Positions 9,387-20,287 are shown, numbered from the stretch's first letter. The stretch: 64,000 nucleotides of DNA from Methylumidiphilus sp963753955 (GCA_963753955.1 CAVWEM010000010.1:68624-132623); one strand, 5' to 3'. The notes: generated by a model from the sequence alone, not told the origin. A program made the numbers and translations.

Positions 9387-10284
9387 ACCAACTCGCCGAA
9401 TTCGATGCCTGCGGCTTTTGCCGCCATGGGTACCAGACTATGATCGGTCATGCCGGGAACCGTATTGACTTCAATCAACCAAGGCCGGTTTTCAGCATCG
9501 ACCAGAAGATCGACACGTCCCCATCCCTTTACGCCTATGCACTGGCAGGCCTTGCGCGCCAAGGATTGGATCGCGGCCTCCTTCTGCCCATCCAAACCGG
9601 CAGGGCAATGGTAGCGTGTGGTATCGGCGCGATACTTGGCGTCGAAGTCATAAAATGCATGGGGGGTTTCAAGCCGGATCAAGGGCAGAGCCTCATCGTC
9701 CAGCACCGCCGCCGTGTATTCCTTGCCTGTCACCCAAACTTCGGCAAAAACCTGGCAATGGTATTGCGCGGCAATCTCATAAGCCTGCTTCAGTTCCTCC
9801 AAGTTCTCCGCCCGACTCATGCCGATGCTTGATCCTTCGTTGGCAGGTTTGACGATCAGAGGAAAACCCAAATCCTCCGCACAACGGCCTAGGTCATCAA
9901 GGCGATCCAACAGCATCCAGCGAGGAGTTGGCAAGCCGGCCCCAGCCAACAGAGTTTTGTCCGTAGCTTGTCCATCGCCAAGGCAGAGGCCAAGACGCCA
10001 CTGCCGGTATAAGGGATTCCTAGCGCCTCCAAAGCGCCTTGCAATACGCCATCCTCGCCACCACGCCCATGGATGATGTTGAACACCCGGTCATAGTGTG
10101 ATTCGAGCAAGGGTTCGATCAGCTTGGATCCCACATCCAGCGCAACCGCGTCCACGCCGCGCCCCAGCAGGGCGGCATGCACAGCCCGCCCGCTCTTCAA
10201 AGATACCTCGCGCTCCGCCGCCGCGCCGCCCATCAGGACAGCCACCCGACCGAATACTTCAGCGTTGGTCATTCGAACGCTCAC
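9350..10284 (-). CDS. ddlB: D-alanine--D-alanine ligase DdlB (one apparent frameshift)
   Basis: ATP-grasp ligase that makes D-Ala-D-Ala for the peptidoglycan stem. The N-terminal frame shows VAVLMGGAAAEREVSLKSG and NIIHGRGGEDGVLQG. The C-terminal frame has PLIVKPANEGSSIGM and the metal-binding WLIEVNTVPGMTDHSLVP. They join near 9950, where one missing G in a G run breaks LWLGAGLPTPRW. The start is GTG at 10284 behind GAGG, with ATG at 10272 as alternative. It lies between murB and ftsQ as expected. Confidence 0.92.
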
Positions 10285-10301
10285 TTCCGCCTCTTAAATG
10301 C

Positions 10302-11196
10302 TTACTGATCCGCCGGTTCGCCCACAATGCGGACCTCTGGCACCAGGCTCACGCCCTGTTGTTTTTGCACTTCGTCGCGCACCCTTTCAATCAAACGTTC
10401 GATATCGCGGGCCGTCGCATCGCCTAGGTTGACGATGAAATTGGCATGCTTCTCGGATACGCAGGCACCGCCAATGCGGCAGCCTTTCAAACCACAGGAC
10501 TCGATCAGCCGGGCGGCATAATCGCCCGGAGGATTGCGGAACACTGATCCGCAACTGGGTTGGTTGACTGGTTGGGTTGTTGCGCGCTTGGCCAACAACG
10601 ACTTGATCTGTTCCCGGCTCTGTAAGGTATCGCCAGAAACCAGCTTAAGTTCAGCCGCTAAAAACCATTCATCACGAGGGCCATAGCACACTGCGATAAC
10701 CGACCATATACTCTCCCGCCATCCGCCTATGGACATCGCCCAAACAGTCCACCGTCAATAGCCTGTCCACTAAAGACCAGGTTTCTCCGCCAAACGCGCC
10801 AGCATTCATCGCCAAAGCTCCACCTAAAGTGCCGGGGATGCCGGCCAGAAACTCCGCGCCATCCAATCCTTGCTCGGCGCAAAAACGGGCGACCAAGGCG
10901 CAAGGCAGCCCGCCTCGGCATAAACCCGTCCCCCTCAATCAGGCCCATCCCCTTTAAGCGGTTTTTGGTGCAAACGACCGTACCTCGGATGCCCCCGTCG
11001 CGCACCAGCAGATTGCTGCCCAGACCTAGCCAGAACAGGGGTTCGCTCCGCAGGCAGGGAGCGTAAAAAACACAACAAGTCATCCAGGTCGGCAGGCAAA
11101 TAGAGCCGTTCAGCAGGCTCCGCCCACCCGCCAGGAGGTGTGGTCGCAAAGCGGCTCATTCTGGCGCAATTCCCCACGCAAGGAAGCATTCCACAT
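10302..11196 (-). CDS. murB: UDP-N-acetylenolpyruvoylglucosamine reductase MurB (at least three apparent frameshifts)
   Basis: FAD enzyme that reduces UDP-GlcNAc-enolpyruvate to UDP-MurNAc. Pieces in three frames line up as one MurB: ELRQNEPLCDHTSWRVGG, then AERLYLPADLDDL, LGLGSNLLVRDGGIRG, EFLAGIPGTLGGALAMNAG, and a C-terminal part with PSCGSVFRNPPG and NFIVNLGDATARDIE. Frame changes fall near 11118, 10915 and 10690. The start is uncertain: ATG at 11196 (MWNASLRGEL) is used, and ATG at 11253 is possible. The number of breaks in one short essential gene suggests poor local sequence. Confidence 0.87.
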
Positions 11197-11197
11197 C

Positions 11198-12678
11198 CTA
11201 GAGAATGCAATTTGCCAAACTGACCCACTCTTCGCATTTCCCGCTTTTTCCATCTTGACGGCAAGCTTGCCTGGCAATCCGCCGCCATCGCGCCAATATT
11301 GCCCGCCCCCAGCGTCAACACCACATCGCCCGCAGCGAGGATCTTCGGCAATATCTCGCCCAATTCCTCAGCCTTCGGCACAAAGATCGGATCGACTAGA
11401 CCCCGCAGGCGGATGGCCCGCGAAAGCGAACGCCCATCAGCCCCGGCCAAAGGCGCTTCCCCTGCCGCGATAAATATCTAATAGCACCAGCAAGTCGACT
11501 TTCGACAACACGCCCACGAAATCCTCGAACAGATCGCGGGTGCGGGTGTAGCGGTGCGGTTGGAACACGACAACCAATCGCCGGCCGGGAACAGCCTGGC
11601 TGGCGGAATCCAAAGTCGCCGCGACTTCCCGTGGATGGTGGCCGTAATCATCGACAAATGTGACTAGCCTTCCGCCCAATGGCAGTTCGCCGTTGATCTG
11701 GAAACGCCGCCCTATGCCTTTGAAATCCGGCCAAGGCGCGCTGGATGGCCTCGTCGCTAACTCCCAACTCGGTGGCAACACCAATGACTGCCAAAGCGTT
11801 GAGGATGTTGTGGCTGCCCGGCAGGTTCAGCGTCACCCCTAGCCGCCTATCGCAACCGGTCCGCAACACCGTGAACCGTGTGCTGAGGCCTTGCCTTTCA
11901 ATGTCCACCGCACGGATGTCAGCTTCCTCGCCCAAACCATAGGTTTTCACCGGCTTGTTGACGCTAGGCAGAATTTCACGGATGCCCGGATCGTCCAGAC
12001 ACAACACCGCCAGCCCATAAAAGGGCAAATGATGCAGAAATTCAATGAACGTGTCCTTCAGCCGCTGGAAATCACCGCCATAGGTTTCCATGTGGTCTTC
12101 GTCAATATTGGTGACGATGGCGATCATCGGTTGTAGATGCAGGAACGAGGCATCGCTTTCGTCCGCCTCGGCGACCAGATAATCACCCTTGCCCAATTGC
12201 GCATTGGTGCCTGCGCTATTCAGCCTGCCGCCGATAACGAACGTAGGATCCAGCCCGGCTTCGGCCAGGACGCTGGCAGTCAGGCTGGTGGTGGTGGTTT
12301 TGCCATGGGTGCCGGCAACGGCGATGCCATAGCGAAAGCGCATCAACTCGGCCAGCATCTCGGCGCGGGAGACCACCGGAATCTTATGCAGCTTGGCCGC
12401 GACCACTTCCGGGTTGGCGCTGCCGACGGCACTGGAAATCACCACGACCTCGGCGTCCCGCACGTTTTTCGCGCATGGCCGAAAAACACTTCAGCCCCCA
12501 AATCGGCCAAACGCCGCGCATTGGGGTTCATCTGCAAATCCGAGCCAGAGACCTGATAGCCCAGATTGAGCAGCACCTCCGCAATGCCGCTCATGCCGAC
12601 GCCACCGATGCCGACGAAATGGATATGGCGAATACGTTTCATGCCGTAATGTCCGGCCACCGGCTGCGGCATATTCAT
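11198..12678 (-). CDS. murC: UDP-N-acetylmuramate--L-alanine ligase MurC (three or more apparent frameshifts)
   Basis: Cytoplasmic Mur ligase adding L-Ala to UDP-MurNAc. The N-terminus MNMPQPVAGHYGMKRIRHI runs into HFVGIGGVGMSGIAEVLL in the frame of murG. The central frame has GIAVAGTHGKTTTTS (ATP loop), VAEADESDASFLHL and SHNILNALAVI. Later frames have DDYGHHPREVAATL, FQPHRYTRTRDLFEDF and GDVVLTLGAGNIGAMA. Breaks lie near 12465, 11720 and 11465. The exact 3' end is unclear; the boundary at about 11198 is where one frame has TAG next to the murB start. Confidence 0.88.
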
Positions 12679-13743
12679 ACGACTGGCCTCGCCCAAGCAA
12701 ATTTCCGCAACCTTTTCGGCGGCGTCGAGCCTGGCCAGGCTGCGGGCTTTACGGGACATCGTGGAAAGGGATTCGGGTACTTGGATTAAGATGTTCAATT
12801 GTTCTGCGAGGTGTTGAGGTGTCAATTGAGATTGGGGTATCAACAATGCCGCACCGGCTTCGGTTAAATAACAGGCATTGGCAGTTTGATGATCGTCAAT
12901 GGCATAAGGAAACGGCACCAGAATGGCAGGCAGGGCCGCAGCCGCCAATTCGCTCACCGTCATCGCCCCTGCGCGGCAAATCGCCAGATCGGCCCACCGG
13001 TAGGCTTCGGCCATGTCTTGGATGAAAGCCACTACTTCGGCCGCCACGCCCAGTCGGGCATAGAGGGCTTCGGTTTCGGCCCGCATGGCTACGCCGGTCT
13101 GGTGGCGGATCGCAAACTTGCCGCCGGCCAAGGCGACCGCCTCGGGGACGATTTCATTCAATGCCTTCGCCCCCAGGCTGCCACCCACGACCAACAACCT
13201 TGGCGCTCCATCCCTAGCCGGTTTTGCCTGAGCCACTGCCTCCAAGATGGCCCGGCGCAACGGGTTACCCACGCAAACGGCATCCACGTTGGACTTGAAA
13301 CTGCCGGGAAAGGCTTCCAGGACTTTCTTGGCGTATTTTACCAAGAGTCGGTTGGTCGTGCCGGGAATTCGGTTTTGTTCATGGATGACCAACGGGATAC
13401 CCAACACTCTGGCCATGATTCCGCCCGGCCCCGCCACGAAGCCGCCCATGCCCAACACCACGCCGGGCTTGAAGCGCCGCAATATCTTACCCGCCTGCCA
13501 ACACGCCAGCAGCAATTTGAAAGGTGCCTGCAATTTAGCACACAAGCCCTTGCCGCGGAAACCGGCAACCGACAGCCAGTCGATGGGAATGCCTCTCTGT
13601 GGAACCAAGCGGGCTTCCATGCCTGCCTCGGTTCCCATCCAGCGCAATTCGCAGCCCCGCGCCTGCAACTCATCGGCGACCGCCAAGGCCGGAAAAATAT
13701 GTCCGCCGGTCCCGCCGGCCAGAATCATGACACGCGTGACCAT
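12675..13743 (-). CDS. murG: UDP-N-acetylglucosamine transferase MurG
   Basis: Peripheral membrane glycosyltransferase that converts lipid I to lipid II. The N-terminal loop ILAGGTGGHIFPALAVA, the second Gly-rich loop LLVVGGSLGAKALNEIVP and the donor-site motif ICRAGAMTVSELAAAALPAI are all present. The start at 13743 (MVTRVMILAGG) follows GGAGAGAT and overlaps the end of ftsW. The frame reads without a stop into murC. A one-base correction near its 3' end would give a TGA overlapping the murC ATG, so I treat the apparent fusion as another indel. Confidence 0.92.
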
Positions 13744-14930
13744 GCGGATCTCTCCCTGGACATTCCACCGCACGATTCCATGACTTCGCTACGCACACGG
13801 AACAGCAAAGCCAACGCGGAACACATCACAATCATGCTGCCACCACCATAACTCATCAACGGCAAGGTCAGCCCTTTGGTGGGCAGCATGCCCATGTTCA
13901 CTCCCATGTTAATGAACGCCTGTAGGCCGAACCAAATGCCGAGTCCATAGGCGATAAACGCGGCAAAGCGATTCTCCACCCGTTCCGCCAAGCGGCCAAT
14001 CACGAAGGCCCGCCAGACGATGATCGAAAACAAGACGATGACCACGCAGGCTCCCACCAAGCCCAACTCCTCCCCAATCACCGAGAAGAGGAAATCGGTG
14101 TGGGCCTCGGGCAGGAAGAACAGTTTCTGCACACTGGATCCCAAACCCACCCCCATCCACTCACCACGTCCGAAGGCAATCAAAGCCTGGGTCAACTGGA
14201 AACCCGTGTTCAATGGATCGGCCCAGGGATCGGCAAAGCTCAACACGCGCTTGAGCCGGTAGGCGGAATTGAACACCAGGAGTCCGGCGCCGACGCCCGC
14301 AAATGCAAGCAATATGCCGAACTGAACCAGGCGCGCGCCCGCCAGGAATAGCATCCCCATCGCCACCGCCACAATCACGGCGGCGGAGCCGAAATCCGGC
14401 TCCTTCAACAACAACGCGCAAGCCATCCCCAACATCGCCATCGGGCGTACCATGCCAAGCCAGGAAGTCCTCACCAATTGCAAACGATGGGTGATGAACG
14501 TCGCCATATAGATCACGGCGATCAGTTTGAACACTTCGGAAACCTGGATGCGCAAGCCTAGGATGCTCAACCAACGGACACTACCGTTCACCGATTTGCC
14601 TAGTCCTGGAACCAACACCACCACAAGCAAAAACAATCCCACCAGGAACAGCCCCTTGGCGGACTTCTCCCAGAATACCAAGGGCCGGGACGCGACAAAT
14701 ACCGCCGCAGCCAACCCCATGAAGACATGCACCAGTTGATGCTTGGGGAAATAAAAACTGTCGTTGGCCAGCTTTTCCCCCAAATGCAGTGAAGCCGAGG
14801 CGACCATGATGTAGCCCAGCACCAAAATACCCATGGACGCGCTCAACAAGACAGTGTCTAGGTAGAAGCGTTTATGTCCCCATTGCAGCACCAATCCCCG
14901 GTTTTTGCCGGCCACTAGCGTTCTCATCAC
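13725..14930 (-). CDS. ftsW: Septal peptidoglycan glycosyltransferase FtsW
   Basis: A 401-residue SEDS-family membrane protein with about ten membrane segments. It polymerises lipid II at the septum together with FtsI. Conserved stretches include VFKLIAVIYMATF, EPDFGSAAVI, FLPEAHTDFLFSVIGEELG and LTLPLMSYGGGSMI, the last being the SEDS C-terminal signature. The start overlaps the murD stop by four bases and the end overlaps murG by 19. The gene is intact here. Confidence 0.95.
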   Translation of the reverse strand: MMRTLVAGKNRGLVLQWGHKRFYLDTVLLSASMGILVLGYIMVASASLHLGEKLANDSFYFPKHQLVHVFMGLAAAVFVASRPLVFWEKSAKGLFLVGLFLLVVVLVPGLGKSVNGSVRWLSILGLRIQVSEVFKLIAVIYMATFITHRLQLVRTSWLGMVRPMAMLGMACALLLKEPDFGSAAVIVAVAMGMLFLAGARLVQFGILLAFAGVGAGLLVFNSAYRLKRVLSFADPWADPLNTGFQLTQALIAFGRGEWMGVGLGSSVQKLFFLPEAHTDFLFSVIGEELGLVGACVVIVLFSIIVWRAFVIGRLAERVENRFAAFIAYGLGIWFGLQAFINMGVNMGMLPTKGLTLPLMSYGGGSMIVMCSALALLFRVRSEVMESCGGMSRERSAWSRVS

Positions 14931-16297
14931 AGCAAACTCCTCACGGCGTCCGCGAACACGCGGCCCCGTTCCCGATAGTCTTTATATTGATCGAGGCTGG
15001 CGCAAGCAGGTGCCAGCAACACTATATCGCCTTTTTGCGCCAGCTTGCGCGCGGTGGCCACCGCCTTCTTCATCGTGTCCACACGCACCGTGGCCACCAC
15101 TGGGCTCAACGCTTGCTCCAACAACGGCGCGTCGCGGCCCATTAAAACGGCGGCACGGACTTTCGCTGCCGCCACTTCGGTCAACACTGAAAAATCCGCA
15201 CCCTTGCCATCACCGCCAGCGATCAGCACCACCGGATCGTTTAAACCTTCCAATGCCGCGATGCAGGCGCCGACATTGGTGGCCTTGGAATCGTTGATGT
15301 AGGAAACCCCGTCAATGTCCGCAACCCATTGCATGCGATGATCCAGCCCCGCAAATTCGCGCAGCGCCTTCGCCATCGCCGTCCTGGACAAACCTACCGC
15401 GTCACCCAAGGCCACAGCCGCCAAGGCGTTGGCGATGTTGTGCCGGCCTTTTAGACGTATTTCGCTGACAGGCATCAGCCGTTCGCCGCTGCTCACCAGC
15501 CATTCCTGCCCGTCCCCATGGCTTAAGCGATATTCGGCATCCGTCGTTTCTTGCAAGCTAAACCGGACGCAACGCCTACCCTCTTCCGCCATGGCCTCGA
15601 CCATTGGATCATCGGCATTCAGCACCATCAGTCCTTGGCCATTGAAGATTCGCCGTTTGGCGTCGGCGTAAGCTTGGAGGTCGGGATAGCGGTCCAAATG
15701 GTCGGGGCTGATGTTCAACACCGTCGCTGCTTCCGCCTCCAACAATCGAGAGCGCTCCAACTGAAAACTCGACAATTCCAACACATACAATTCGGCTTCT
15801 TCGTCCAGCAAATCCAGCATCGGCGTACCTAGGTTGCCGCCAACTTTGACTCTGCGCTGGTCGGCTTCAGCCATCAAGCCCAGCAAGGTGGTGACCGTGC
15901 TTTTGCCGTTCGCCCCGGTAATGCCAATGACTGGAACCTGGGCCATACAGGCGAACAGGTCGAGATCGCCGAACACTGGCAGCCCTAAGCGGATCGCCTG
16001 CCGGATCGCCGACGTTTCCAATGCCACACCCGGACTGACCACCAGATGCGTGGCCCTGGCGAACGCGGCGGGGTCGAACCCGCCCAAAAACACCGCCACA
16101 TCCGGCAAACACTCACGCAACTCGGCCAATCCAGGCGGATTGGCTCGCGTGTCGGCCACTGCCAATTGGATTCCCCGATGGGATAAGAAACGCGCCACCG
16201 ATAAGCCCGTCGCCCCCAGACCCACCACCAGGACACGGGAAGACCGGTCAAGCCCGAGCAAGGACAGCGGCAATGTTTCGGTGCTTGCGTTGTTCAT
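14927..16297 (-). CDS. murD: UDP-N-acetylmuramoyl-L-alanine--D-glutamate ligase MurD
   Basis: A 456-residue Mur ligase adding D-Glu to UDP-MurNAc-L-Ala. Seen are the N-terminal VLVVGLGATGLSVARFL, the ATP loop GITGANGKSTVTTLLG, VLNISPDHLDRYPDL, GRHNIANALAAVALG and the domain-3 segment YINDSKATNVGACIAAL. Length is normal. It lies between mraY and ftsW with a 20-base gap to mraY and a four-base overlap with ftsW. Confidence 0.95.
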   Translation of the reverse strand: MNNASTETLPLSLLGLDRSSRVLVVGLGATGLSVARFLSHRGIQLAVADTRANPPGLAELRECLPDVAVFLGGFDPAAFARATHLVVSPGVALETSAIRQAIRLGLPVFGDLDLFACMAQVPVIGITGANGKSTVTTLLGLMAEADQRRVKVGGNLGTPMLDLLDEEAELYVLELSSFQLERSRLLEAEAATVLNISPDHLDRYPDLQAYADAKRRIFNGQGLMVLNADDPMVEAMAEEGRRCVRFSLQETTDAEYRLSHGDGQEWLVSSGERLMPVSEIRLKGRHNIANALAAVALGDAVGLSRTAMAKALREFAGLDHRMQWVADIDGVSYINDSKATNVGACIAALEGLNDPVVLIAGGDGKGADFSVLTEVAAAKVRAAVLMGRDAPLLEQALSPVVATVRVDTMKKAVATARKLAQKGDIVLLAPACASLDQYKDYRERGRVFADAVRSLL

Positions 16298-16317
16298 GAC
16301 CGTCTCTGTCTTTGCAA

Positions 16318-17400
16318 TCAGCGTAGCTTCAAGGTGGCCAGGCCAAACAACACCAAGATGACGGTGATGATCCAGAAGCGGACGATCACCCTAGGCTCAG
16401 GCCAGCCTTTCAATTCAAAATGATGGTGGATCGGTGCCATGCGGAAGATGCGCTTGCCGGTCATTTTGAAGGACAAGACCTGCAACATGACCGACAGGGT
16501 CTCCATCACAAACACCCCGCCCATGATCACCAGAACGATCTCCTGCCGCACCAACACAGCCAGCACACCCAGGCCGGCCCCCAAAGCCAGGGCACCGACA
16601 TCCCCCATGAACACTTGGGCAGGATAGGTGTTGAACCACAAGAATCCTAAGCCCGCCCCGACCAAGGCTCCGCAAAACACCACCAATTCGCCGGATCTGG
16701 GCAGAAAGGGAATGCCCAAATATTCGGCGAAATGGATATTGCCGGAGGCATAGGCGAAAATGCCCAAGCCCCCCGCCACCATCACGGTAGGCATGATCGC
16801 CAAACCGTCCAAGCCATCGGTCAGGTTGACCGCATTGCTCGTGCCGACAATAACGAAGTAAGTCATCACCACGTAAAACCAGCCTAAATTCGGCAGGATG
16901 TGCTTGAAGAAAGGCACAATCAGCGTGGTTTCCGCCGGCAGGCTCGCCGTGTGGTAAAGATAGAGGGCGGCGGCGAGGCCGAAGACCGACTGTCCCACAT
17001 ATTTGTGCCGCGCAGCCAAGCCTTTGCTGTTGCGCAAGACCAGCTTCTTATAATCGTCAATGAAGCCAATCCCGCCGAAAGCCAGCGTCACCAGCAAAGT
17101 CACCCAGACGTAACGGTTGCCTAGATCCGCCCACAGCAAAGTGCTGATGGCAACGGACACCAAGATCAAAGCGCCGCCCATAGTGGGCGTCCCCGCCTTG
17201 GAAAAATGCGATTGCGGCCCATCCTGACGGATGCTTTGGCCAATCTTATAGCGGCTCAGGCGGCGAATCATATAAGGGCCGACGATCAGCGAAATGACCA
17301 GCGCGGTCAGCACCCCAAGAATGGCCCGGAAAGTCAGATAATGGAATACACGGAAAACATCGATATAATTTTCCAGCCATTCGGCAAATTTCAACAACAT
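16318..17400 (-). CDS. mraY: Phospho-N-acetylmuramoyl-pentapeptide transferase MraY
   Basis: A 360-residue polytopic inner membrane enzyme (about ten membrane segments). It joins UDP-MurNAc-pentapeptide to undecaprenyl phosphate to make lipid I. Catalytic features are visible: GFIDDYKKL (paired Asp), NLTDGLDGLAI, and the C-terminal HHHFELKGWPEPRVIVRFW signature. The start overlaps the end of murF by ten bases. Intact. Confidence 0.96.
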   Translation of the reverse strand: MLLKFAEWLENYIDVFRVFHYLTFRAILGVLTALVISLIVGPYMIRRLSRYKIGQSIRQDGPQSHFSKAGTPTMGGALILVSVAISTLLWADLGNRYVWVTLLVTLAFGGIGFIDDYKKLVLRNSKGLAARHKYVGQSVFGLAAALYLYHTASLPAETTLIVPFFKHILPNLGWFYVVMTYFVIVGTSNAVNLTDGLDGLAIMPTVMVAGGLGIFAYASGNIHFAEYLGIPFLPRSGELVVFCGALVGAGLGFLWFNTYPAQVFMGDVGALALGAGLGVLAVLVRQEIVLVIMGGVFVMETLSVMLQVLSFKMTGKRIFRMAPIHHHFELKGWPEPRVIVRFWIITVILVLFGLATLKLR

Positions 17401-18758
17401 GTTTCCGTCCTGGCGCGTAACGCCTCAATGACGCGCTCCATGCGTTGGCTGCGCGAGCCCTTCACCAGCAGCGCCACATCCTCGCGCAACTCTTCTTGTA
17501 ATTTTTCGATCAATTCTTCCTGGCGCGAATAAAACTGCGCACCAGGGCCAAAGGCCTCCGCCGCCTTGTCCGCGTCCGGGCCGGTGGCAAACAGTCGGGC
17601 CACTCCCGATGATCTGGCCAAGGCACCCAATTCCGCATGGAGGGCGGCACTGGTCTCGCCCAATTCACCGAACGCGCCCAACGCGACCCAATGCTCGCCG
17701 GGCACAGCCAACAACACATCGAGCGCCGCCTTGAAGGAGGCTGGATTGGCGTTGTAAGTGTCGTTGATCAGCAAAGCGCCATTGCCCGCCCGCTCAGGCT
17801 GAATTCGCCCCGCCACCGGCACCACGCGGGACAATCCCTCCGCAATTTGTCCGAAGCCCACCCCCAAAGCCAGACAGCTTGCCGCCGCCGCCAAGGCATT
17901 TGCTACATTGTGCCTGCCCGCTAGATTCAGCATGATTTCATGGCGCTCGCCTAAATATTCGCAGCTAAAGCGCGTTTGGAACCCCCCAGCCCCGCCAACG
18001 CTTCGCACCGAATCCGGTAGCCCGCGCACATCGGCGTCGCCGTTAAATCCAAAACCAATCACCTTGCGGGATCCGGCCATTTCCCGCCACAAACCGATGT
18101 AGGCATCGTCCGCGTTGAGAATGGCAACGCCCTCGTCCGTCAAGGCGGCAATGATCTCCCCCTTGCCACGCGCCACAGCTTCGCGGCTGCCGAAGCCTTC
18201 CAAATGCGCAGCCCCGGCGTTGGTGATCAGCGCGACATCCGGTTTGGCCAGCCCGGCCACATATTCGATTTCACGCAGATGGTTGGCCCCCATTTCAATC
18301 ACGGCGTAACGGTGTCCGGGCTGGAGTCCCAACAAGGTCAGAGGTACGCCAAAATCGTTGTTGAGATTGCCGCGAGTGCTGAGAACTGAATCGCGGACAC
18401 CCAAAATGGCTGCGATCATTTCCTTGGCCGTGGTCTTGCCATTGCTGCCAGTCAGGCCCACCACCTTCGCAGAACTCGCCTGTCGCCAAGCCGCGCCTAA
18501 CTTGCCCAACGCGATGTGGGCATCGGCCACCAATACCTGGGGCAAGGCGACATCCAAGCTGCGCTCCACAATGGCGGCGCAAGCCCCGGCAGCGTTGGCT
18601 TGGCCGACAAAATCATGGCCGTCGAAGCGCGGCCCGCCAATGGCAACAAACAAATCGCCGGGTTTCAAGGTTCTCGTATCAATGCTGGCCGTGGCGAATT
18701 CCACATCGTTGCCTTGCAGTTCCCCCGAAACGATCCGGCTCAGTTCACTCAAGCGCAT
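17391..18758 (-). CDS. murF: UDP-MurNAc-tripeptide D-alanyl-D-alanine ligase MurF
   Basis: A 455-residue Mur ligase that adds D-Ala-D-Ala. The ATP loop TGSNGKTTAKEM lies at about residues 103-114. Other family marks are IEMGANHLREIEY, LINDTYNANPASFKAAL and WVALGAFGELGE. The start and end overlap murE and mraY by ten bases each, so the three genes are translationally coupled. Intact. Confidence 0.95.
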   Translation of the reverse strand: MRLSELSRIVSGELQGNDVEFATASIDTRTLKPGDLFVAIGGPRFDGHDFVGQANAAGACAAIVERSLDVALPQVLVADAHIALGKLGAAWRQASSAKVVGLTGSNGKTTAKEMIAAILGVRDSVLSTRGNLNNDFGVPLTLLGLQPGHRYAVIEMGANHLREIEYVAGLAKPDVALITNAGAAHLEGFGSREAVARGKGEIIAALTDEGVAILNADDAYIGLWREMAGSRKVIGFGFNGDADVRGLPDSVRSVGGAGGFQTRFSCEYLGERHEIMLNLAGRHNVANALAAAASCLALGVGFGQIAEGLSRVVPVAGRIQPERAGNGALLINDTYNANPASFKAALDVLLAVPGEHWVALGAFGELGETSAALHAELGALARSSGVARLFATGPDADKAAEAFGPGAQFYSRQEELIEKLQEELREDVALLVKGSRSQRMERVIEALRARTETCC

Positions 18759-20287
18759 ATCCCCACCTCTTCCTCCTGCAGGCCTAGCAATTGCTGGACG
18801 ACAGCCCTGTCGCTGAAAGGCTGTTTCACCCCGGCGATGTCTTGGGTAACCTCATGCCCTTTGCCGGCGACCAGCAGCACATCACCTTCCCGAAGTTGCC
18901 GCAATGCCGAAGCGATGGCCAGCCTACGGTCGCGCATAACGGCAGCGTCCTTGCGCCCGCACCCTTCGAGAATGTCCCGGATGATGGCATCGCCATCCTC
19001 CGAACGGGGATTGTCATCGGTCAGCACCAGCCGATCCGCCAAGGTTTCGGCGATGGAACCCATCTGCGGGCGCTTGCCCCGATCCCTGTCGCCTCCGCAA
19101 CCGAACACCACCCACAAGGCACCTCGGCAATGGCACCTTAGGCTGGTCAATGCCTTATGCAAGGCATCGGGCGTGTGGGCATAATCGACCACGACCGCCG
19201 ATCCGAACGGCCCGGCGAACCGTTCCATGCGCCCAGGGACAGGGCGGACATTGACCAAGCGGAGTGCCGCCTCATGAAGGTCGTAGCCCAATCCTAGCAT
19301 CACCGCCACCACGCCCAGCAGGTTTTCCACGTTGAAGTCACCATACAGCGGCGCGAAAACATGGGAGTCCTGGCCTGCGAAATGGACATCGAAGGAAACG
19401 CCATCCTGGCCGTGGCGGACGCCCGAGGCCCCGACAATCTCCACATCGGAGAAAAGCATGGATTTTCCTGCCGCGTCCAAGCTAAAACCAATTTTTCTCG
19501 TGTCCGCAGCCGCTCGTTCGGCAATGGCTGCGGCACTAGCGTCATCCAAATTGAGCACAATGAACTTCAGGCTGGGCCAATCGACCAGACGCAGCTTGGC
19601 TTCCAAGTAAGCCTTCATGCTTGGGTGGTAATCCAAGTGGTCGCGGCTCAAATTGGTGAACAATGCGCCCTGGAAGCGAATTCCGTTGAGACGGCCCTGA
19701 TCCAGCCCATGGGAAGATGCTTCCATGGCCACATGAACCATCCCCTCCGCCAGCAACTTGGCCAGCAAGGCATGGACTTCAATGGCATCAGGCGTCGTGT
19801 GTGTCGTAGGTTTCAAAGCCCCGGGAGCACCCCAGCCCAAAGTGCCAACGACGGCGGCGGACGCGCCAGCCCCCAAGGCGTGGGCCAGGAAATGGCTGCA
19901 CGAAGTCTTGCCGTTGGTGCCGGTCACACCCAGCACTTGCATATGCGATGAAGGCCCACCAAAAAAACGGTCGGCGATGAAGCCCATGGCCTGATCCAGC
20001 CTCTCCACCGGGAAACAAGGAATACCGATTTCCACATCCTCGGCCAGTTCCACCCCTCCCCGCGAGGGATCGTAAACAATCGCGCAAGCGCCCGAGGCGG
20101 CGGCTTGGGCGGCATGCCTCATCCCGTGAACCCTGCTTCCCGCCAAGGCGAAAAACAAATCGCCATGACGCAGCTTGCGGCTGTCATGGCAAAGACCTCG
20201 CACATCCTGCGCAAGCCCAGCAGGAACCTCCACCCATCCGGCCAACAACCGGGCCAGGGAGGAGCCATCTTCCCTGGCAGGACTCAT
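18749..20287 (-). CDS. murE: UDP-MurNAc-L-Ala-D-Glu--meso-diaminopimelate ligase MurE
   Basis: A 512-residue Mur ligase. The ATP loop TGTNGKTSCSHFL begins at about residue 122. DDNPRSED contains the DNPR motif that marks meso-diaminopimelate specificity, the type expected in Gram-negative bacteria. Also seen: NLSRDHLDYHPSMKAY and GDFNVENLLGVVAVM. The start overlaps the ftsI stop by four bases. Intact. Confidence 0.95.
   Translation of the reverse strand: MSPAREDGSSLARLLAGWVEVPAGLAQDVRGLCHDSRKLRHGDLFFALAGSRVHGMRHAAQAAASGACAIVYDPSRGGVELAEDVEIGIPCFPVERLDQAMGFIADRFFGGPSSHMQVLGVTGTNGKTSCSHFLAHALGAGASAAVVGTLGWGAPGALKPTTHTTPDAIEVHALLAKLLAEGMVHVAMEASSHGLDQGRLNGIRFQGALFTNLSRDHLDYHPSMKAYLEAKLRLVDWPSLKFIVLNLDDASAAAIAERAAADTRKIGFSLDAAGKSMLFSDVEIVGASGVRHGQDGVSFDVHFAGQDSHVFAPLYGDFNVENLLGVVAVMLGLGYDLHEAALRLVNVRPVPGRMERFAGPFGSAVVVDYAHTPDALHKALTSLRCHCRGALWVVFGCGGDRDRGKRPQMGSIAETLADRLVLTDDNPRSEDGDAIIRDILEGCGRKDAAVMRDRRLAIASALRQLREGDVLLVAGKGHEVTQDIAGVKQPFSDRAVVQQLLGLQEEEVGICA

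Noticed and set aside
12439..13773. Natural MurG-MurC fusion protein as the annotated product
   Set aside because: The neighbourhood is full of one-base indels, and a single correction gives the usual ATGA overlap; kept only as a low-interest finding.
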